NCBI RefSeq assembly: GCF_000300535.1
Contig: NZ_AMSH01000001.1
Span: 149,960 to 213,959 of the forward strand
Origin: Bacillus xiamenensis
GTDB taxonomy: Bacteria > Bacillota > Bacilli > Bacillales > Bacillaceae
Reading direction: 5' to 3'
Length of the DNA stretch: 64,000 nt
In this document: positions 56,812 to 64,000 of the stretch, one piece after another
Numbering within the stretch: the first letter of the stretch is position 1
Layout of the letters: the number at the start of each line of letters is the position of its first letter
Program-made: the position numbers and the translations under genes
Notes under the pieces: generated by a model
Told to the model about the DNA's origin: nothing
Database searches by the model: none
The model's input: the letters and a program-made list of their open reading frames with translations, nothing else

Positions 56812-57429
56812 ATGCGACTATTTTTTACATTATTCATGATTCAAACCATTCTTTTTTTAGGCGCTTGCCAGCACCAGGAGAAGCCTTTGGCTCAAGACCA
56901 GCAAAACGGAAACCAGCACTTAGTACGCGTATCAGACTCATCCAAGAAAAACCCCGATCAAGCCCGCCCATCAACAGATGTGGCGCAGCATCTAGTGAAT
57001 GTGACTGAGCACGTAGCAGATGTAAATGATGCTACAGCCATCGTAATCGGCCGCTATGCTGTCGTCGGCATTGATGTAAAGGATGATTTAGATAGAAGCA
57101 AAGTAGAAACCATTAAATATTCAGTTGCTAAAGCACTGAAGAATGATCCAGATGGTGCGAATGCTGTTGTGGTCGCTGATCCAGATACAGTGAGCCGTTT
57201 AAAGGAAATGGGCAAGGAAATTCAAGCAGGCCGTCCCGTAAGCGGGATTATGGATGAACTGGCAGCCATTGTTGGGCGCGTTATGCCAGAGATGCCTCGA
57301 AATGAAATCGACCGTAACGAAACAGATCCAACAAATGAGCCGAATGATCAGCTCAAACAACAAGATCAAAAGCAGTTAGAAAAAAATCAAAATGATCAAT
57401 CAAACCATCATATGAATCAGAAAAAATAA
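56812..57429 (+). CDS. ylaJ: YhcN/YlaJ-family sporulation lipoprotein
   Basis: 205-residue lipoprotein; signal with lipobox LFLGAC (Cys at about 18). The YhcN/YlaJ domain is VAQHLVNVTEHVADVNDATAIVIGRYAVVGIDVKDDLDRSKVETIKYSVAKAL. A glutamine/asparagine-rich tail follows (about 165-205). Family members are in the inner spore membrane or coat. ATG at 56812 follows AAGGAGGGA. A TGAATA box 60 bases upstream (56754-56759) could be a -35 for sigma-F or sigma-G, but no good -10 follows. Confidence 0.9.
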   Translation: MRLFFTLFMIQTILFLGACQHQEKPLAQDQQNGNQHLVRVSDSSKKNPDQARPSTDVAQHLVNVTEHVADVNDATAIVIGRYAVVGIDVKDDLDRSKVETIKYSVAKALKNDPDGANAVVVADPDTVSRLKEMGKEIQAGRPVSGIMDELAAIVGRVMPEMPRNEIDRNETDPTNEPNDQLKQQDQKQLEKNQNDQSNHHMNQKK

Positions 57430-57431
57430 TG

Positions 57432-57467
57432 AAAACGGCTTATATCTCCTGGGATATAAGCCGTTTT
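57432..57467 (+). terminator. Terminator of ylaJ
   Basis: Perfect 15-bp stem AAAACGGCTTATATC (57432-57446) / GATATAAGCCGTTTT (57453-57467). Confidence 0.85.
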
Positions 57468-57497
57468 CTCTACTGATTTCAAGTGGATTAGAAAACA

Positions 57498-57506
57498 TGC
57501 TATAAT
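57498..57506 (+). promoter_or_regulatory. Extended -10 promoter of ylaI
   Basis: TGC TATAAT (57498-57506); the -35 region is poor, as usual for extended -10 promoters. Confidence 0.55.
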
Positions 57507-57532
57507 AAATGCATTAAAGTGAGGTGAAAATG

Positions 57533-57763
57533 ATGAGAGTGAAGTGCTCATTATGTGAAAAGCTTGAAACCATTGATGATGATACACTCGTTGCTAAGCG
57601 GTTAAGAAATCGACCGATTCATACATATATGTGCGATGACTGCCAAGAAAGAATTAAAGTAAAGACAGAAGCACGCATCAAAACCGGCAGATTCTCTCTT
57701 TATCAAGATCCTGCGACGAAAGATAAAAAGAAGAAAAAAGAAAAAAAAGAACAAAAGACATAA
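57533..57763 (+). CDS. ylaI: YlaI, small zinc-ribbon-like protein (DUF2197)
   Basis: 76 residues. Two CxxC pairs, KCSLCEK near the N-terminus and CDDC at about 34-37, form a probable zinc site. The conserved KRLRNRPIHTYMC segment lies between them and the C-terminus is very basic (KDKKKKKEKKEQKT). Function unknown. Two adjacent ATGs (57530, 57533) follow GAGGTGA; the second has better spacing. Converges with ylaH over a shared hairpin. Confidence 0.88.
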   Translation: MRVKCSLCEKLETIDDDTLVAKRLRNRPIHTYMCDDCQERIKVKTEARIKTGRFSLYQDPATKDKKKKKEKKEQKT

Positions 57764-57795
57764 AAAAAGACCTGACACATGTTCAGGTCTTTTTT
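57764..57795. terminator. Bidirectional terminator ylaI / ylaH
   Basis: AAAAAGACCTGA (57764-57775) / TCAGGTCTTTTT (57783-57794). It abuts both stop codons. Confidence 0.82.
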
Positions 57796-58117
57796 ACGTA
57801 CTCACTGTTCCTTCTTTTTTCGCACGATGCAGCCTTATTTTATAAATAATTAAAATGGCAGCTGCCACAACTAGGCCTTCTGCTACTGGCAAGAAGATTC
57901 CTAGAAAGGTGAGGAACGTGCAGCCAAAAATCAAAAACAAATAAATGACGAGCGCTTTTAAAATCGGTAAGCGTCTAGCAAAGCCGAGCTTAAAAACAAT
58001 AATCGCTAAAACAAGGATGGTGCCATACAGAAGCCACATCCCTGTTTGCGGGTTTTCATCGACACGAAAGAGCATCGCGAAAAAGGATAGATTCTCACTT
58101 ACTTCCTGATCATTCAA
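57794..58117 (-). CDS. ylaH: YlaH-like membrane protein
   Basis: 107-residue protein with three membrane segments ([59 protein letters not shown]) and a basic cytoplasmic end. It matches the YlaH family, function unknown. TTG at 58117 follows GGAGGGA. It sits 55 bp downstream of typA on the same strand without a clear terminator between, so it may be cotranscribed. Confidence 0.88.
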   Translation of the reverse strand: MNDQEVSENLSFFAMLFRVDENPQTGMWLLYGTILVLAIIVFKLGFARRLPILKALVIYLFLIFGCTFLTFLGIFLPVAEGLVVAAAILIIYKIRLHRAKKEGTVST

Positions 58118-58172
58118 AAAGATTCCCTCCCCTTATCTTTCAGGGTTCTATCTTTTTTAATTCTTCATGGGT

Positions 58173-60011
58173 TTAAGATAATCCTGCTAGCTTTTTCTTC
58201 TTCGCTGCTTTCTCACGCTCGTTTTTATCTAAGATTTTCTTTCTTAGACGGATAGATTCAGGTGTAACCTCACAGTATTCGTCTTCATTTAAGTACTCAA
58301 GAGATTCCTCAAGTGACATAATACGTGGTTTTTTCATACTAACCGTTTGATCTTTTGTCGCTGAACGTACGTTTGTTTGTTGTTTCATACGGCTCACGTT
58401 GACCACAAGATCGTTTTCTCGGTTGTGCTCACCAACAATCATTCCTTGATATACTTCAGTACCTGGCTCAACGAAGATCACACCGCGCTCTTCAACGCCT
58501 TGGATTCCGTAAGCAGTCGCTTTACCTGTTTCCATTGAAACAAGTACACCTTGACGGCGTCCGCCGACTTGACCAGACTGCATTGGCTGGTAGCTGTCAA
58601 ATGTATGGTTCAAGATACCAAAACCACGAGTTAATGAAAGAAATTCAGTTGTATATCCAATTAGACCACGTGATGGAACTGTAAAGATCAGGCGAACTTG
58701 ACCATTACCATTATTGATCATGTCAATCATTTCACCTTTTCTTGCGCCCATTGATTCCATGACAGAGCCAGTATGCTCTTCTGGCACATCAATTTGAACA
58801 CGTTCTACAGGCTCACATCGAACACCATCCACTTCTTTTACAATAACTTCTGGCTTCGATACTTGCAGTTCAAATCCTTCACGTCTCATATTCTCAATCA
58901 GAATCGATAAGTGGAGCTCCCCGCGTCCAGATACAACCCAAGCATCAGGTGAACTCGTTGGATCTACTCGAAGACTTACGTCTGTTTGAAGCTGCTGCTC
59001 TAGACGCTCTTCGATTTTACGTGATGTCACGTATTTTCCTTCACGGCCTGCAAACGGGCTGTTATTGACAACAAATGTCATTTGAAGTGTCGGCTCATCA
59101 ATACGAAGGATCGGCAGTGCCTCTTGGTGTTCTACCGGGCAAACTGTTTCACCGACGTTGATGTCTTCCATACCAGATACAGCGACAAGATCTCCAGCTT
59201 TCGCTTCGTTAATTTCCACTCGTTTTAACCCTTGGAAACCAAAAATCTTTGTCACGCGGAATTGTTTTACACTTCCATCTACTTTCATTAGAGCAACTTG
59301 CTGGCCAACCTGCATGGTTCCTCTGAATACACGGCCGATTCCAATTCTTCCAACATAATCATTGTAATCAAGTAGTGCCACTTGGAATTGAAGCGGCTCT
59401 TCATGGTTGTCGATTGGGCTTGGAATGTGGTTGACAATCGCTTCAAACAGCGATTCCATGTTTTCATCTTGCTTGCTTGCATCGTTACTTGCTGTACCAT
59501 TGATTGCTGATGCATACACAACTGGGAATTCAAGCTGTTCTTCTGTTGCATCCAGTTCAATGAACAAGTCAATGACTTCATCGACTACTTCAGCAGGACG
59601 TGCAAAGTCACGGTCAATTTTATTGACAACAACAATTGGTGTTAAGTTTTGCTCAAGTGCTTTTTTCAGCACAAAGCGTGTTTGAGGCATACAGCCTTCA
59701 TATGCATCCACAACGAGAAGTACACCATCTACCATTTTCATGATACGCTCAACTTCACCACCGAAATCGGCGTGTCCTGGTGTATCTAAAATATTAATGC
59801 GTGTATCTTTATAATGGATCGCAGTATTTTTAGCTAAAATTGTAATACCGCGTTCTCGCTCTAAATCATTTGAATCCATGGCTCTCTCAGCGATATTTTC
59901 ATTCGCACGGAAAGTACCAGCTTGATGGAGCAATTGGTCAACAAGCGTCGTTTTACCATGGTCAACGTGGGCAATAATTGCGATGTTGCGAAGGTCTTTT
60001 CGAAGTTTCAC
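58173..60011 (-). CDS. typA: Ribosome-associated translational GTPase TypA/BipA
   Basis: 612-residue elongation-factor-like GTPase involved in 50S assembly and stress growth. G1 [11 protein letters not shown] (15-25), switch [18 protein letters not shown] and the later domains II, III and V; the C-terminal domain specific to BipA contains [17 protein letters not shown], and the protein ends in a basic stretch [12 protein letters not shown] at 60011 follows AGGAGATG. Promoter: extended -10 at 60047-60055. Confidence 0.97.
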   Translation of the reverse strand: MKLRKDLRNIAIIAHVDHGKTTLVDQLLHQAGTFRANENIAERAMDSNDLERERGITILAKNTAIHYKDTRINILDTPGHADFGGEVERIMKMVDGVLLVVDAYEGCMPQTRFVLKKALEQNLTPIVVVNKIDRDFARPAEVVDEVIDLFIELDATEEQLEFPVVYASAINGTASNDASKQDENMESLFEAIVNHIPSPIDNHEEPLQFQVALLDYNDYVGRIGIGRVFRGTMQVGQQVALMKVDGSVKQFRVTKIFGFQGLKRVEINEAKAGDLVAVSGMEDINVGETVCPVEHQEALPILRIDEPTLQMTFVVNNSPFAGREGKYVTSRKIEERLEQQLQTDVSLRVDPTSSPDAWVVSGRGELHLSILIENMRREGFELQVSKPEVIVKEVDGVRCEPVERVQIDVPEEHTGSVMESMGARKGEMIDMINNGNGQVRLIFTVPSRGLIGYTTEFLSLTRGFGILNHTFDSYQPMQSGQVGGRRQGVLVSMETGKATAYGIQGVEERGVIFVEPGTEVYQGMIVGEHNRENDLVVNVSRMKQQTNVRSATKDQTVSMKKPRIMSLEESLEYLNEDEYCEVTPESIRLRKKILDKNEREKAAKKKKLAGLS

Positions 60012-60046
60012 ATTTTCATCTCCTAAAATAATTAGATAACTTTCAT

Positions 60047-60055
60047 ATTATATCA
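60047..60055 (-). promoter_or_regulatory. Extended -10 promoter of typA
   Basis: TGA TATAAT on the minus strand (TATAAT at 60047-60052), 36 bases before the start codon. Confidence 0.6.
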
Positions 60056-60124
60056 CAATCCCCTTTAAATGCCGATCGTTTTTCTGTAAACTTATATTAA
60101 CTATAAAAAAAGGGATGGAGACAA

Positions 60125-60304
60125 ATGAAACAAATCAAATGGCTTCTATTATTATGTGCATTACTTGCAGTCGTCAGTATGGCGTTTATTGGGGTATCTG
60201 TTGCAGAAAAAAACGTACTGGGCACATGTCTAAGTATTGTGTTTGCCATGATTTTCATGGGTACAGGATTTACATTAAAAAGAAAATTAAACGTACCATC
60301 ATAA
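60125..60304 (+). CDS. ylaF: YlaF, small membrane protein (DUF5325)
   Basis: 59 residues: MKQIKWLLLLCALLAVVSMA, then IGVSVAEKN, a second hydrophobic segment CLSIVFAMIFMGTGF and a basic end LKRKLNVPS. Two membrane helices. Length and pattern fit B. subtilis YlaF, which is divergent from typA there also. GGAG stands four bases before the ATG. Function unknown. A terminator follows directly. Confidence 0.82.
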   Translation: MKQIKWLLLLCALLAVVSMAFIGVSVAEKNVLGTCLSIVFAMIFMGTGFTLKRKLNVPS

Positions 60305-60315
60305 AATTTATCAAA

Positions 60316-60348
60316 AGCCTTTTACATTCTACATGTAGAAGGCTTTTT
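60316..60348 (+). terminator. Terminator of ylaF
   Basis: AGCCTTTTACA (60316-60326) / TGTAGAAGGCT (60334-60344), 11 pairs with one U-G, then TTTT. Confidence 0.8.
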
Positions 60349-60526
60349 ATTTTGGATGAAATCAAGACAAACCACCTATGTAATCCTGATGATTCAACTA
60401 AAAACTTCATATATAGTTGGCAAATGTAAGCAATCTGAACTCTTCCATTTTTCGACAAGAACTTTTATAGTTCTCCAAATTCAAACATAAAGTTACATTT
60501 TTCCTATTCTTCCACAAAGTTTCTCA

Positions 60527-60535
60527 TGGTATGCT
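60527..60535 (+). promoter_or_regulatory. Extended -10 promoter before the YlaE-like gene
   Basis: TGG TATGCT (TATGCT at 60530-60535); 43 bases before the start codon. No strong -35. Confidence 0.45.
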
Positions 60536-60578
60536 GTTCTTGCAACAAAATTTAACAGAAAAGGGAGAGAAAAGAAGC

Positions 60579-61214
60579 ATGAAGAAGTTTTTGAGCAAAT
60601 CGCTCAGCTCTGTTGTATTTTTCGCTTTAGCTATCATTTTTACTTTCACAACAGTAGCTCCTGGGCAAGCAAGTGCTGCAACTTTCAAAGGGATTCCTTT
60701 TGAGCAGCAACAAATTATTAAAGATTTATTGGAGAAGAACGAGCGTGTTATTAGTATCCTCGTTAATTCATTTATCGAGGAAGACAATACTTACACATTC
60801 GATGCTAAGAAAGCTGTTGAGCTTGGTCTTACTGAAGAAGAAGCTGCTGCTGCTGAGAAATTCTTAGATCGTGCAGCTGTTCTTACAATCGTTTTCAGTG
60901 AAAGTATCTCTAAAAACGAAAAAGGAAAGTTAGTATTTGATGCTAAGAAAGCTGTTGAACTTGGTCTTACTCAAGAAGAAGCGACTAAATTTGAAAAGTT
61001 TTTCAACTCAGCGATCAGACTTGCTGATCTTGCTGGAGACGCTATCGTTCTTGACAAAAAAGGAAATGTTGTCATTGATCAAAAAATCGCAAAAAGTCTT
61101 GGGTTCAGCTCTACTGAATTAATGGTTTTAAACCAATTAATCAAAAAATTCCCTCAAGACCAACTTAAAACTTTCTTTGATGCCGTTCAAATGGCTAAAG
61201 AAAAATTAAGCTAA
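60579..61214 (+). CDS. ylaE: YlaE-like secreted protein built of 46-residue repeats
   Basis: 211 residues. Signal peptide (basic MKKFLSKSL, hydrophobic VVFFALAIIFTFTTVA, cleavage after GQASA). The mature part holds three consecutive 46-residue units beginning FDAKKAVELGLTEEEA, FDAKKAVELGLTQEEA and IDQKIAKSLGFSSTEL, ending exactly at the stop codon; the preceding 40 residues look like a decayed first unit. Units 1 and 2 are nearly identical at DNA level over about 48 bases. No cysteine, no catalytic motif. Place (next to ylaF) and length agree with B. subtilis YlaE as I remember it; that assignment is moderately sure, and the function is unknown. AAGGGAG lies 11 bases upstream. The neighbouring ylaABCD genes of B. 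subtilis are absent. Confidence 0.82.
   Translation: MKKFLSKSLSSVVFFALAIIFTFTTVAPGQASAATFKGIPFEQQQIIKDLLEKNERVISILVNSFIEEDNTYTFDAKKAVELGLTEEEAAAAEKFLDRAAVLTIVFSESISKNEKGKLVFDAKKAVELGLTQEEATKFEKFFNSAIRLADLAGDAIVLDKKGNVVIDQKIAKSLGFSSTELMVLNQLIKKFPQDQLKTFFDAVQMAKEKLS
60798..61211 (+). repeat. Three in-frame 138-bp tandem units within the YlaE-like gene
   Basis: Unit starts at 60798, 60936 and 61074, period 138 bp (46 codons). First two units share a near-identical block of about 48 bases (GATGCTAAGAAAGCTGTTGA...); the third is diverged and is recognisable only in protein. Confidence 0.85.
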
Positions 61215-61220
61215 TCTTAG

Positions 61221-61259
61221 CCCCCTATCTGGTTCATCCAGATGGGGGTTCTTTATTTT
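61221..61259 (+). terminator. Terminator of the YlaE-like gene
   Basis: CCCCC(T)ATCTGG (61221-61232) / CCAGATGGGGG (61238-61248), then a T-rich but interrupted run TTCTTTATTTTA. Confidence 0.7.
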
Positions 61260-61354
61260 ATCCAATATATAATGAGCATGATAACGTATACGATACCCGC
61301 CCGTAATAACAGCTTTCTATAGTAGCGCATTTCGAACTTTCTTTTTTGATCCAT
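61253..61354 (-). CDS. Possible 33-residue membrane peptide
   Basis: ATG at 61354 opens MDQKRKFEMRYYRKLLLRAG, then IVYVIMLIIYWIK and TAA (61253-61255). A strongly basic N-terminus followed by one hydrophobic helix is the pattern of a small membrane protein. The ribosome binding site is weak (GGATGA two bases before, or AAAGGG much further up), so this may be a chance frame. I recognise no homologue. It lies opposite to and beyond the YlaE-like terminator. Confidence 0.3.
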   Translation of the reverse strand: MDQKRKFEMRYYRKLLLRAGIVYVIMLIIYWIK

Positions 61355-61753
61355 GGTCATCCAGCATCTTCATGAGAGGAATCGTCCCTTTCGTTTCTCG
61401 ATAAAGATGATAACATTTTCACATGTCAATATACTTGTTTATTCACTAGCTCCTTCTATATAGAGGATTCATTCATCACTCACTTTAAACTCCACCCAAT
61501 GTATCGTTCATTTCAACTCTCATCTAACTTGAAGAAAAGTGCTTTCACTTGCAATTTCTAAGATAGCCCTTGAATGCCTCTTAATTTGAGGACATTCTAT
61601 TTAATCTTTTTGGAATGTTTTGTTGTATTCACTTGAAATAAAATCAGAGGATACCTCACTAAGCAAATCAAACATCTGTTCACAAGCCTTAACATCAATT
61701 TAAAGTTTCAATCGTATGGACATTTCTCTTATCAAAAAGTTTTATATCAAACA
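61355..61753. other. 400-bp spacer with no supported gene
   Basis: AT-rich sequence between the small frame at 61253-61354 and the suhB terminator. I see no ORF with a ribosome binding site, no repeat and no clear promoter. A short open stretch on the minus strand (about 61596-61700; EQMFDLLSEVSSDFISSEYN) looks protein-like but has no start signal and may be a remnant. B. subtilis carries ylaA-ylaD in this interval. Confidence 0.5.
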
Positions 61754-61787
61754 AAACCATCACTCCATTAGAATGAAGTGATGGTTT
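61754..61787 (-). terminator. Terminator of suhB
   Basis: AAACCATCACT (61754-61764) / AGTGATGGTTT (61777-61787), then TTTTGTTT on the minus strand. Confidence 0.78.
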
Positions 61788-61790
61788 GTT

Positions 61791-62597
61791 TTATCTTTTA
61801 TTTCCGCTTCCTTTTATGTAATCATGCAAGATTTTTTCACAAATGGATCGATTTCCGGCAACAATGCTATTTTTATCTAGGAAGGTGAGTGGTTCACCGT
61901 GAATGTTTGAATAAACAGCCCCTACCTCGTCCAAGAGCACACAGCCGGCCGCATAATCCCACGGCGCAAGCCTTAACGTGACATATGCGTCACTTCTGCC
62001 GCTTGCAATATAAGCAAGCTCAAGCGCAGCTGATCCGATCGTTCGTGTCCCTCTGACGTCGCGTACGAGACGGGCAAATGGCTTGGCGTCAAAATGCGGG
62101 CTTTCAATCGCCCATGTCGGGTTAATACCAACAATGGCCTTTTCAATGGCAACATCTTTTAAAGGCGGAAGTAAAATATCATTCATGTAGGCCCCTTCTC
62201 CTTTGACCGCATGATAGAGTTCGTCATGAATGACGTCATAAATAAGACCAATCTTCCCCACACCATTTTCAAATATCCCAATTGAAATGGCAAAATTTCG
62301 TTTTTGATGGACAAAGTTCATTGTGCCATCAATTGGATCTATGATCCAGACAATCCCGTCAAGAGAGGTCACCTCTTCCCCTTGGCCCTCTTCTCCTAAA
62401 ATGTGATGATCTGAAAATGTCGACTGAATCTTTTCAATGAAGAAACGTTCTGTTTCTTTATCGATGTTTGTGACAAGATCATTTGGATTTGATTTTGTTT
62501 CAATTGATAGACCTTCCTGCATGGATGCCTTAATGCGGCCTCCCGCTTCTTTCACCCAAAGCTTTGCAAGACGGTCAATTTCCACCCAGTTTGTCAT
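61791..62597 (-). CDS. suhB: Inositol-1-monophosphatase family protein
   Basis: 268-residue Mg-dependent phosphatase (YktC). Metal site residues are in ILGEEG (about 67-72), WIIDPIDGTMNFVHQ (DPIDGT, about 85-90) and PWDYAAGCVLLDEVGA (WDYAAG). The Li-sensitive phosphatase fold is complete. In B. subtilis the enzyme acts on inositol-1-phosphate. ATG at 62597 has AAGAGG at a long 11-base spacing. Between ykzI and the ylaE region; its own terminator follows. Confidence 0.94.
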   Translation of the reverse strand: MTNWVEIDRLAKLWVKEAGGRIKASMQEGLSIETKSNPNDLVTNIDKETERFFIEKIQSTFSDHHILGEEGQGEEVTSLDGIVWIIDPIDGTMNFVHQKRNFAISIGIFENGVGKIGLIYDVIHDELYHAVKGEGAYMNDILLPPLKDVAIEKAIVGINPTWAIESPHFDAKPFARLVRDVRGTRTIGSAALELAYIASGRSDAYVTLRLAPWDYAAGCVLLDEVGAVYSNIHGEPLTFLDKNSIVAGNRSICEKILHDYIKGSGNKR

Positions 62598-62687
62598 CAG
62601 ACTGTAAACCTCTTTTCTATGTAGTACCTATTTGTATTAGCATACTGATATTATGTACGTAAAAGCAAGAAAAAAGCAGCTTCATAC

Positions 62688-62717
62688 AAAAACGAACCGA
62701 TGACTTGGTTCGTTTTT
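62688..62717 (-). terminator. Terminator of ykzI
   Basis: Perfect 11-bp stem AAAAACGAACC (62688-62698) / GGTTCGTTTTT (62707-62717); T-run on the minus strand. Confidence 0.85.
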
Positions 62718-62730
62718 ACCTCCCCTTGTT

Positions 62731-62919
62731 TTACCCTTGGAGCTGCTCCCATTCTTTTCTTAGGCGCTCAAGCTTTCGTTTGCTGCGTTCAATTTGGATA
62801 TCATCTTTTTGCTCGATGGCTTCATGAAGCGTAGAAAGCTCATAGTCAACCTCTAATCTCCACACAGCGATGCGATTCTTCTTCTCTTGTCTATACCCAG
62901 GCTTCACGATTTGCTTCAT
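62731..62919 (-). CDS. ykzI: YkzI, small charged protein
   Basis: 62 residues, almost entirely alpha-helical and highly charged (EQKDDIQIERSKRKLERLRKEWEQ), probably a coiled coil; no membrane segment. The N-terminal block KPGYRQEKKNRIAVWRLEVDYELSTL is shared with YkzI of other Bacillus. Function unknown. It lies between suhB and yktB as in B. subtilis and has its own strong terminator. Confidence 0.82.
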   Translation of the reverse strand: MKQIVKPGYRQEKKNRIAVWRLEVDYELSTLHEAIEQKDDIQIERSKRKLERLRKEWEQLQG

Positions 62920-63148
62920 TGGTCAACGCCCCTTCCAGAGAATGATTCATTCCTTGTCAGTTTTCATTGATAAAAAATTCAATCGATAAGAGAAATGGTT
63001 CTTGCTTATATCGTATGAAGCGATCGCATAACCGCAACGACATTCTGAAAATTGTGTCTTTACCTATTTGTTATGTACCACAAATTCGATATGTTTAAAC
63101 TCCGGCACCCTGTCCTCCGTCAACTTTGACCTGGCAGTGCATCTTTTT

Positions 63149-63176
63149 TTGAGCTTGACTCAAGCTATGATAAAAT
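63149..63176 (+). promoter_or_regulatory. Candidate yktB promoter with a palindrome in the spacer
   Basis: TTGAGC (63149-63154), 16 bp, TAAAAT (63171-63176). The perfect palindrome AGCTTGA-C-TCAAGCT (63152-63166) overlaps the -35 and spacer. Confidence 0.5.
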
Positions 63177-63207
63177 ATGATCAGCGAAAAGATACAGGAG
63201 GCATAAC

Positions 63208-63843
63208 ATGGCTGAGATGCGTTTTAGAGATGAAGATTTTGAAACATTTACAGTTGACGGGTTAGATGAACGGATGACCGTATTAAAAGAAAGAGTCCGA
63301 CCAAAGCTTGAGGCACTTGGTGAACATTTTGCACCGCTTCTTTCTTCTATTACAGGAGACGAAATGTTTGTTCACGTCGCAAAGCATGCGAGAAGATCAG
63401 TCAACCCGCCAAATGATACGTGGGTTGCTTTTGCAAACAGCAAACGAGGGTATAAAAAGCTCCCTCATTTTCAAATTGGGCTTTGGAAAACTCATGTATT
63501 TGTATGGTTTGCGCTCATTTATGAATCTCCAGTGAAAGGTGAGTATGGGCAATTATTCGAAAAAGAGCTGGACACGATTCAAAAGAAGATTCCGCAAGAC
63601 TTTGTTTGGTCTAAAGATCATATGAAACCAGATGTACTCCGTCACAGCGAACTTGATGCTGAACAGCTGAAAACACTGTTTGAACGTGTTCAAACCGTCA
63701 AGAAAGCGGAGCTCCTTTGCGGCATCCAACTGCCCCGGGAAGAGGTCGTTCAAATGAATAATGAAGAATTCCTATCAAAGATCGAACATGCCTTCCGAAC
63801 GTTAACTTATCTATACCGCTTTACACAAAAAGAATCCGTATAA
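63208..63843 (+). CDS. yktB: YktB (DUF1054 / UPF0637)
   Basis: 211-residue cytoplasmic protein of the UPF0637 family. Strongly conserved core: [57 protein letters not shown], then [11 protein letters not shown]. Function unknown; structures of family members show a single alpha/beta domain. AGGAGG stands six bases before ATG 63208. Divergent from ykzI with a 288-bp spacer. A hairpin and repeat copy 3 follow. Confidence 0.94.
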   Translation: MAEMRFRDEDFETFTVDGLDERMTVLKERVRPKLEALGEHFAPLLSSITGDEMFVHVAKHARRSVNPPNDTWVAFANSKRGYKKLPHFQIGLWKTHVFVWFALIYESPVKGEYGQLFEKELDTIQKKIPQDFVWSKDHMKPDVLRHSELDAEQLKTLFERVQTVKKAELLCGIQLPREEVVQMNNEEFLSKIEHAFRTLTYLYRFTQKESV

Positions 63844-63845
63844 AA

Positions 63846-63869
63846 AAATGAGCCTATGTCGGCTCGTTT
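63846..63869 (+). terminator. Weak terminator of yktB
   Basis: GAGCC (63850-63854) / GGCTC (63861-63865) short stem followed by GTTTC; the poly-A before it suggests the reverse direction would be better terminated. Confidence 0.45.
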
Positions 63870-63878
63870 CAGATTATT

Positions 63879-63953
63879 GACAAAGGGCTAAAATGATCTT
63901 GATTTTAGCCCTTTGTCCTCTTTTTAGTGTGACATGAAAACCTTTGCAGTCTA
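63879..63953. repeat. Dispersed palindromic repeat, copy 3 (inverted), with linked block
   Basis: GACAAAGGGCTAAAAT (63879-63894), loop GATCTTG, ATTTTAGCCCTTTGTC (63902-63917). The loop is the reverse complement of copy 2, so this copy is inverted. CCTTTGCAGTCTA (63941-63953) is the reverse complement of TAGACTGCAAAGG beside copy 4, at the same 36-bp distance from the palindrome. Confidence 0.8.
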
Positions 63954-63982
63954 GGAAGGATGACTAAAGGAGAGGAGAGAAT

Positions 63983-64000
63983 GTGACTTTATTGTGTAAC
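63983..64000 (+). CDS. Possible start of a gene running off the window
   Basis: GTG at 63983 opens MTLLCN..., with AGGAG five bases upstream. Only six codons are visible. It could also be chance within the repeat neighbourhood. Confidence 0.25.

Noticed and set aside
60115..60429. 104-codon plus-strand frame over ylaF
   Set aside because: Another frame over the true YlaF membrane protein; it has no good SD and reads through the ylaF terminator.
60660..61214. Repeat DNA in the YlaE-like gene as a CRISPR or VNTR locus
   Set aside because: The period is 138 bp in frame, with no spacers; it is protein repeat duplication.
61596..61700. Protein-like minus-strand stretch (EQMFDLLSEVSSDFISSEYN)
   Set aside because: An upstream in-frame stop and no start codon with an SD; possibly a gene remnant, but too short to call a pseudogene.

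Overview
This 64 kb window is a low-GC Firmicute chromosome segment whose proteins and gene order match the Bacillus subtilis yktB-spoIIGA region read backwards. The protein sequences sit close to, but are distinct from, B. subtilis. The B. pumilus group (pumilus/safensis/altitudinis) is my best inference, drawn from protein divergence, a class I photolyase between ctaA and pycA, and shared synteny; no database was searched. I see no rRNA, tRNA, CRISPR array, prophage or transposase gene. Most genes lie on the minus strand, so the text below follows coordinates but transcription usually runs right to left.

Layout. 1-169: 5' end of spoIIGA, behind a promoter with a 22-bp spacer and Spo0A boxes. 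420-4736: bpr, a large secreted subtilisin. 5037-24000: the division and cell wall cluster, in transcription order mraZ, rsmH, ftsL, pbpB, spoVD, murE, mraY, murD, spoVE, murG, murB, divIB, ylxW, ylxX, sbp, ftsA, ftsZ. 24100-39140: bshC and panE, then the ylb block (ylbP, gerR, rpmF-ylbN, tmcAL, ylbL, ylbK, ylbJ, coaD, rsmD, ylbG, ylbF, an extra lipoprotein, ylbE, ylbD, ylbC, ylbB, ylbA). 39222-46883: the caa3 oxidase and heme A genes ctaG, ctaF, ctaE, ctaD, ctaC, ctaB and divergent ctaA. 46921-55333: photolyase, pycA, ftsW, ylaN, glsA, ylaL. 55349-64000: phoH2, ylaJ, ylaI, ylaH, typA, ylaF, a YlaE-like secreted repeat protein, suhB, ykzI, yktB. The ylaABCD genes known from B. subtilis (including an ECF sigma factor pair) are absent between ylaE and suhB.

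How it works together. The window holds both SEDS polymerase / class B PBP pairs (FtsW with PBP2B for the septum, SpoVE with SpoVD for spore cortex), the lipid II synthesis steps MurE, MraY, MurD, MurG and MurB, and the divisome parts FtsL, DivIB, FtsA and FtsZ. CtaA and CtaB make heme A for the CtaCDEF oxidase. Four ResD-like sites lie between ctaA and ctaB, and a weak CcpA site lies at the inferred ctaC start.

Points most worth a second look: (1) a dispersed palindromic repeat with three full copies and one decayed copy, the decayed one fused to a small element with terminal inverted repeats in the ctaA leader; (2) a likely CTG start codon for phoH2; (3) five 10-bp-phased MraZ-type boxes running into the mraZ ribosome binding site; (4) the secreted protein at 60579-61214, built from exact 46-residue units; (5) the structured ylbG-rsmD spacer with a 22-codon ORF; (6) the photolyase insertion. 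I did not find a clearly new multi-gene system.
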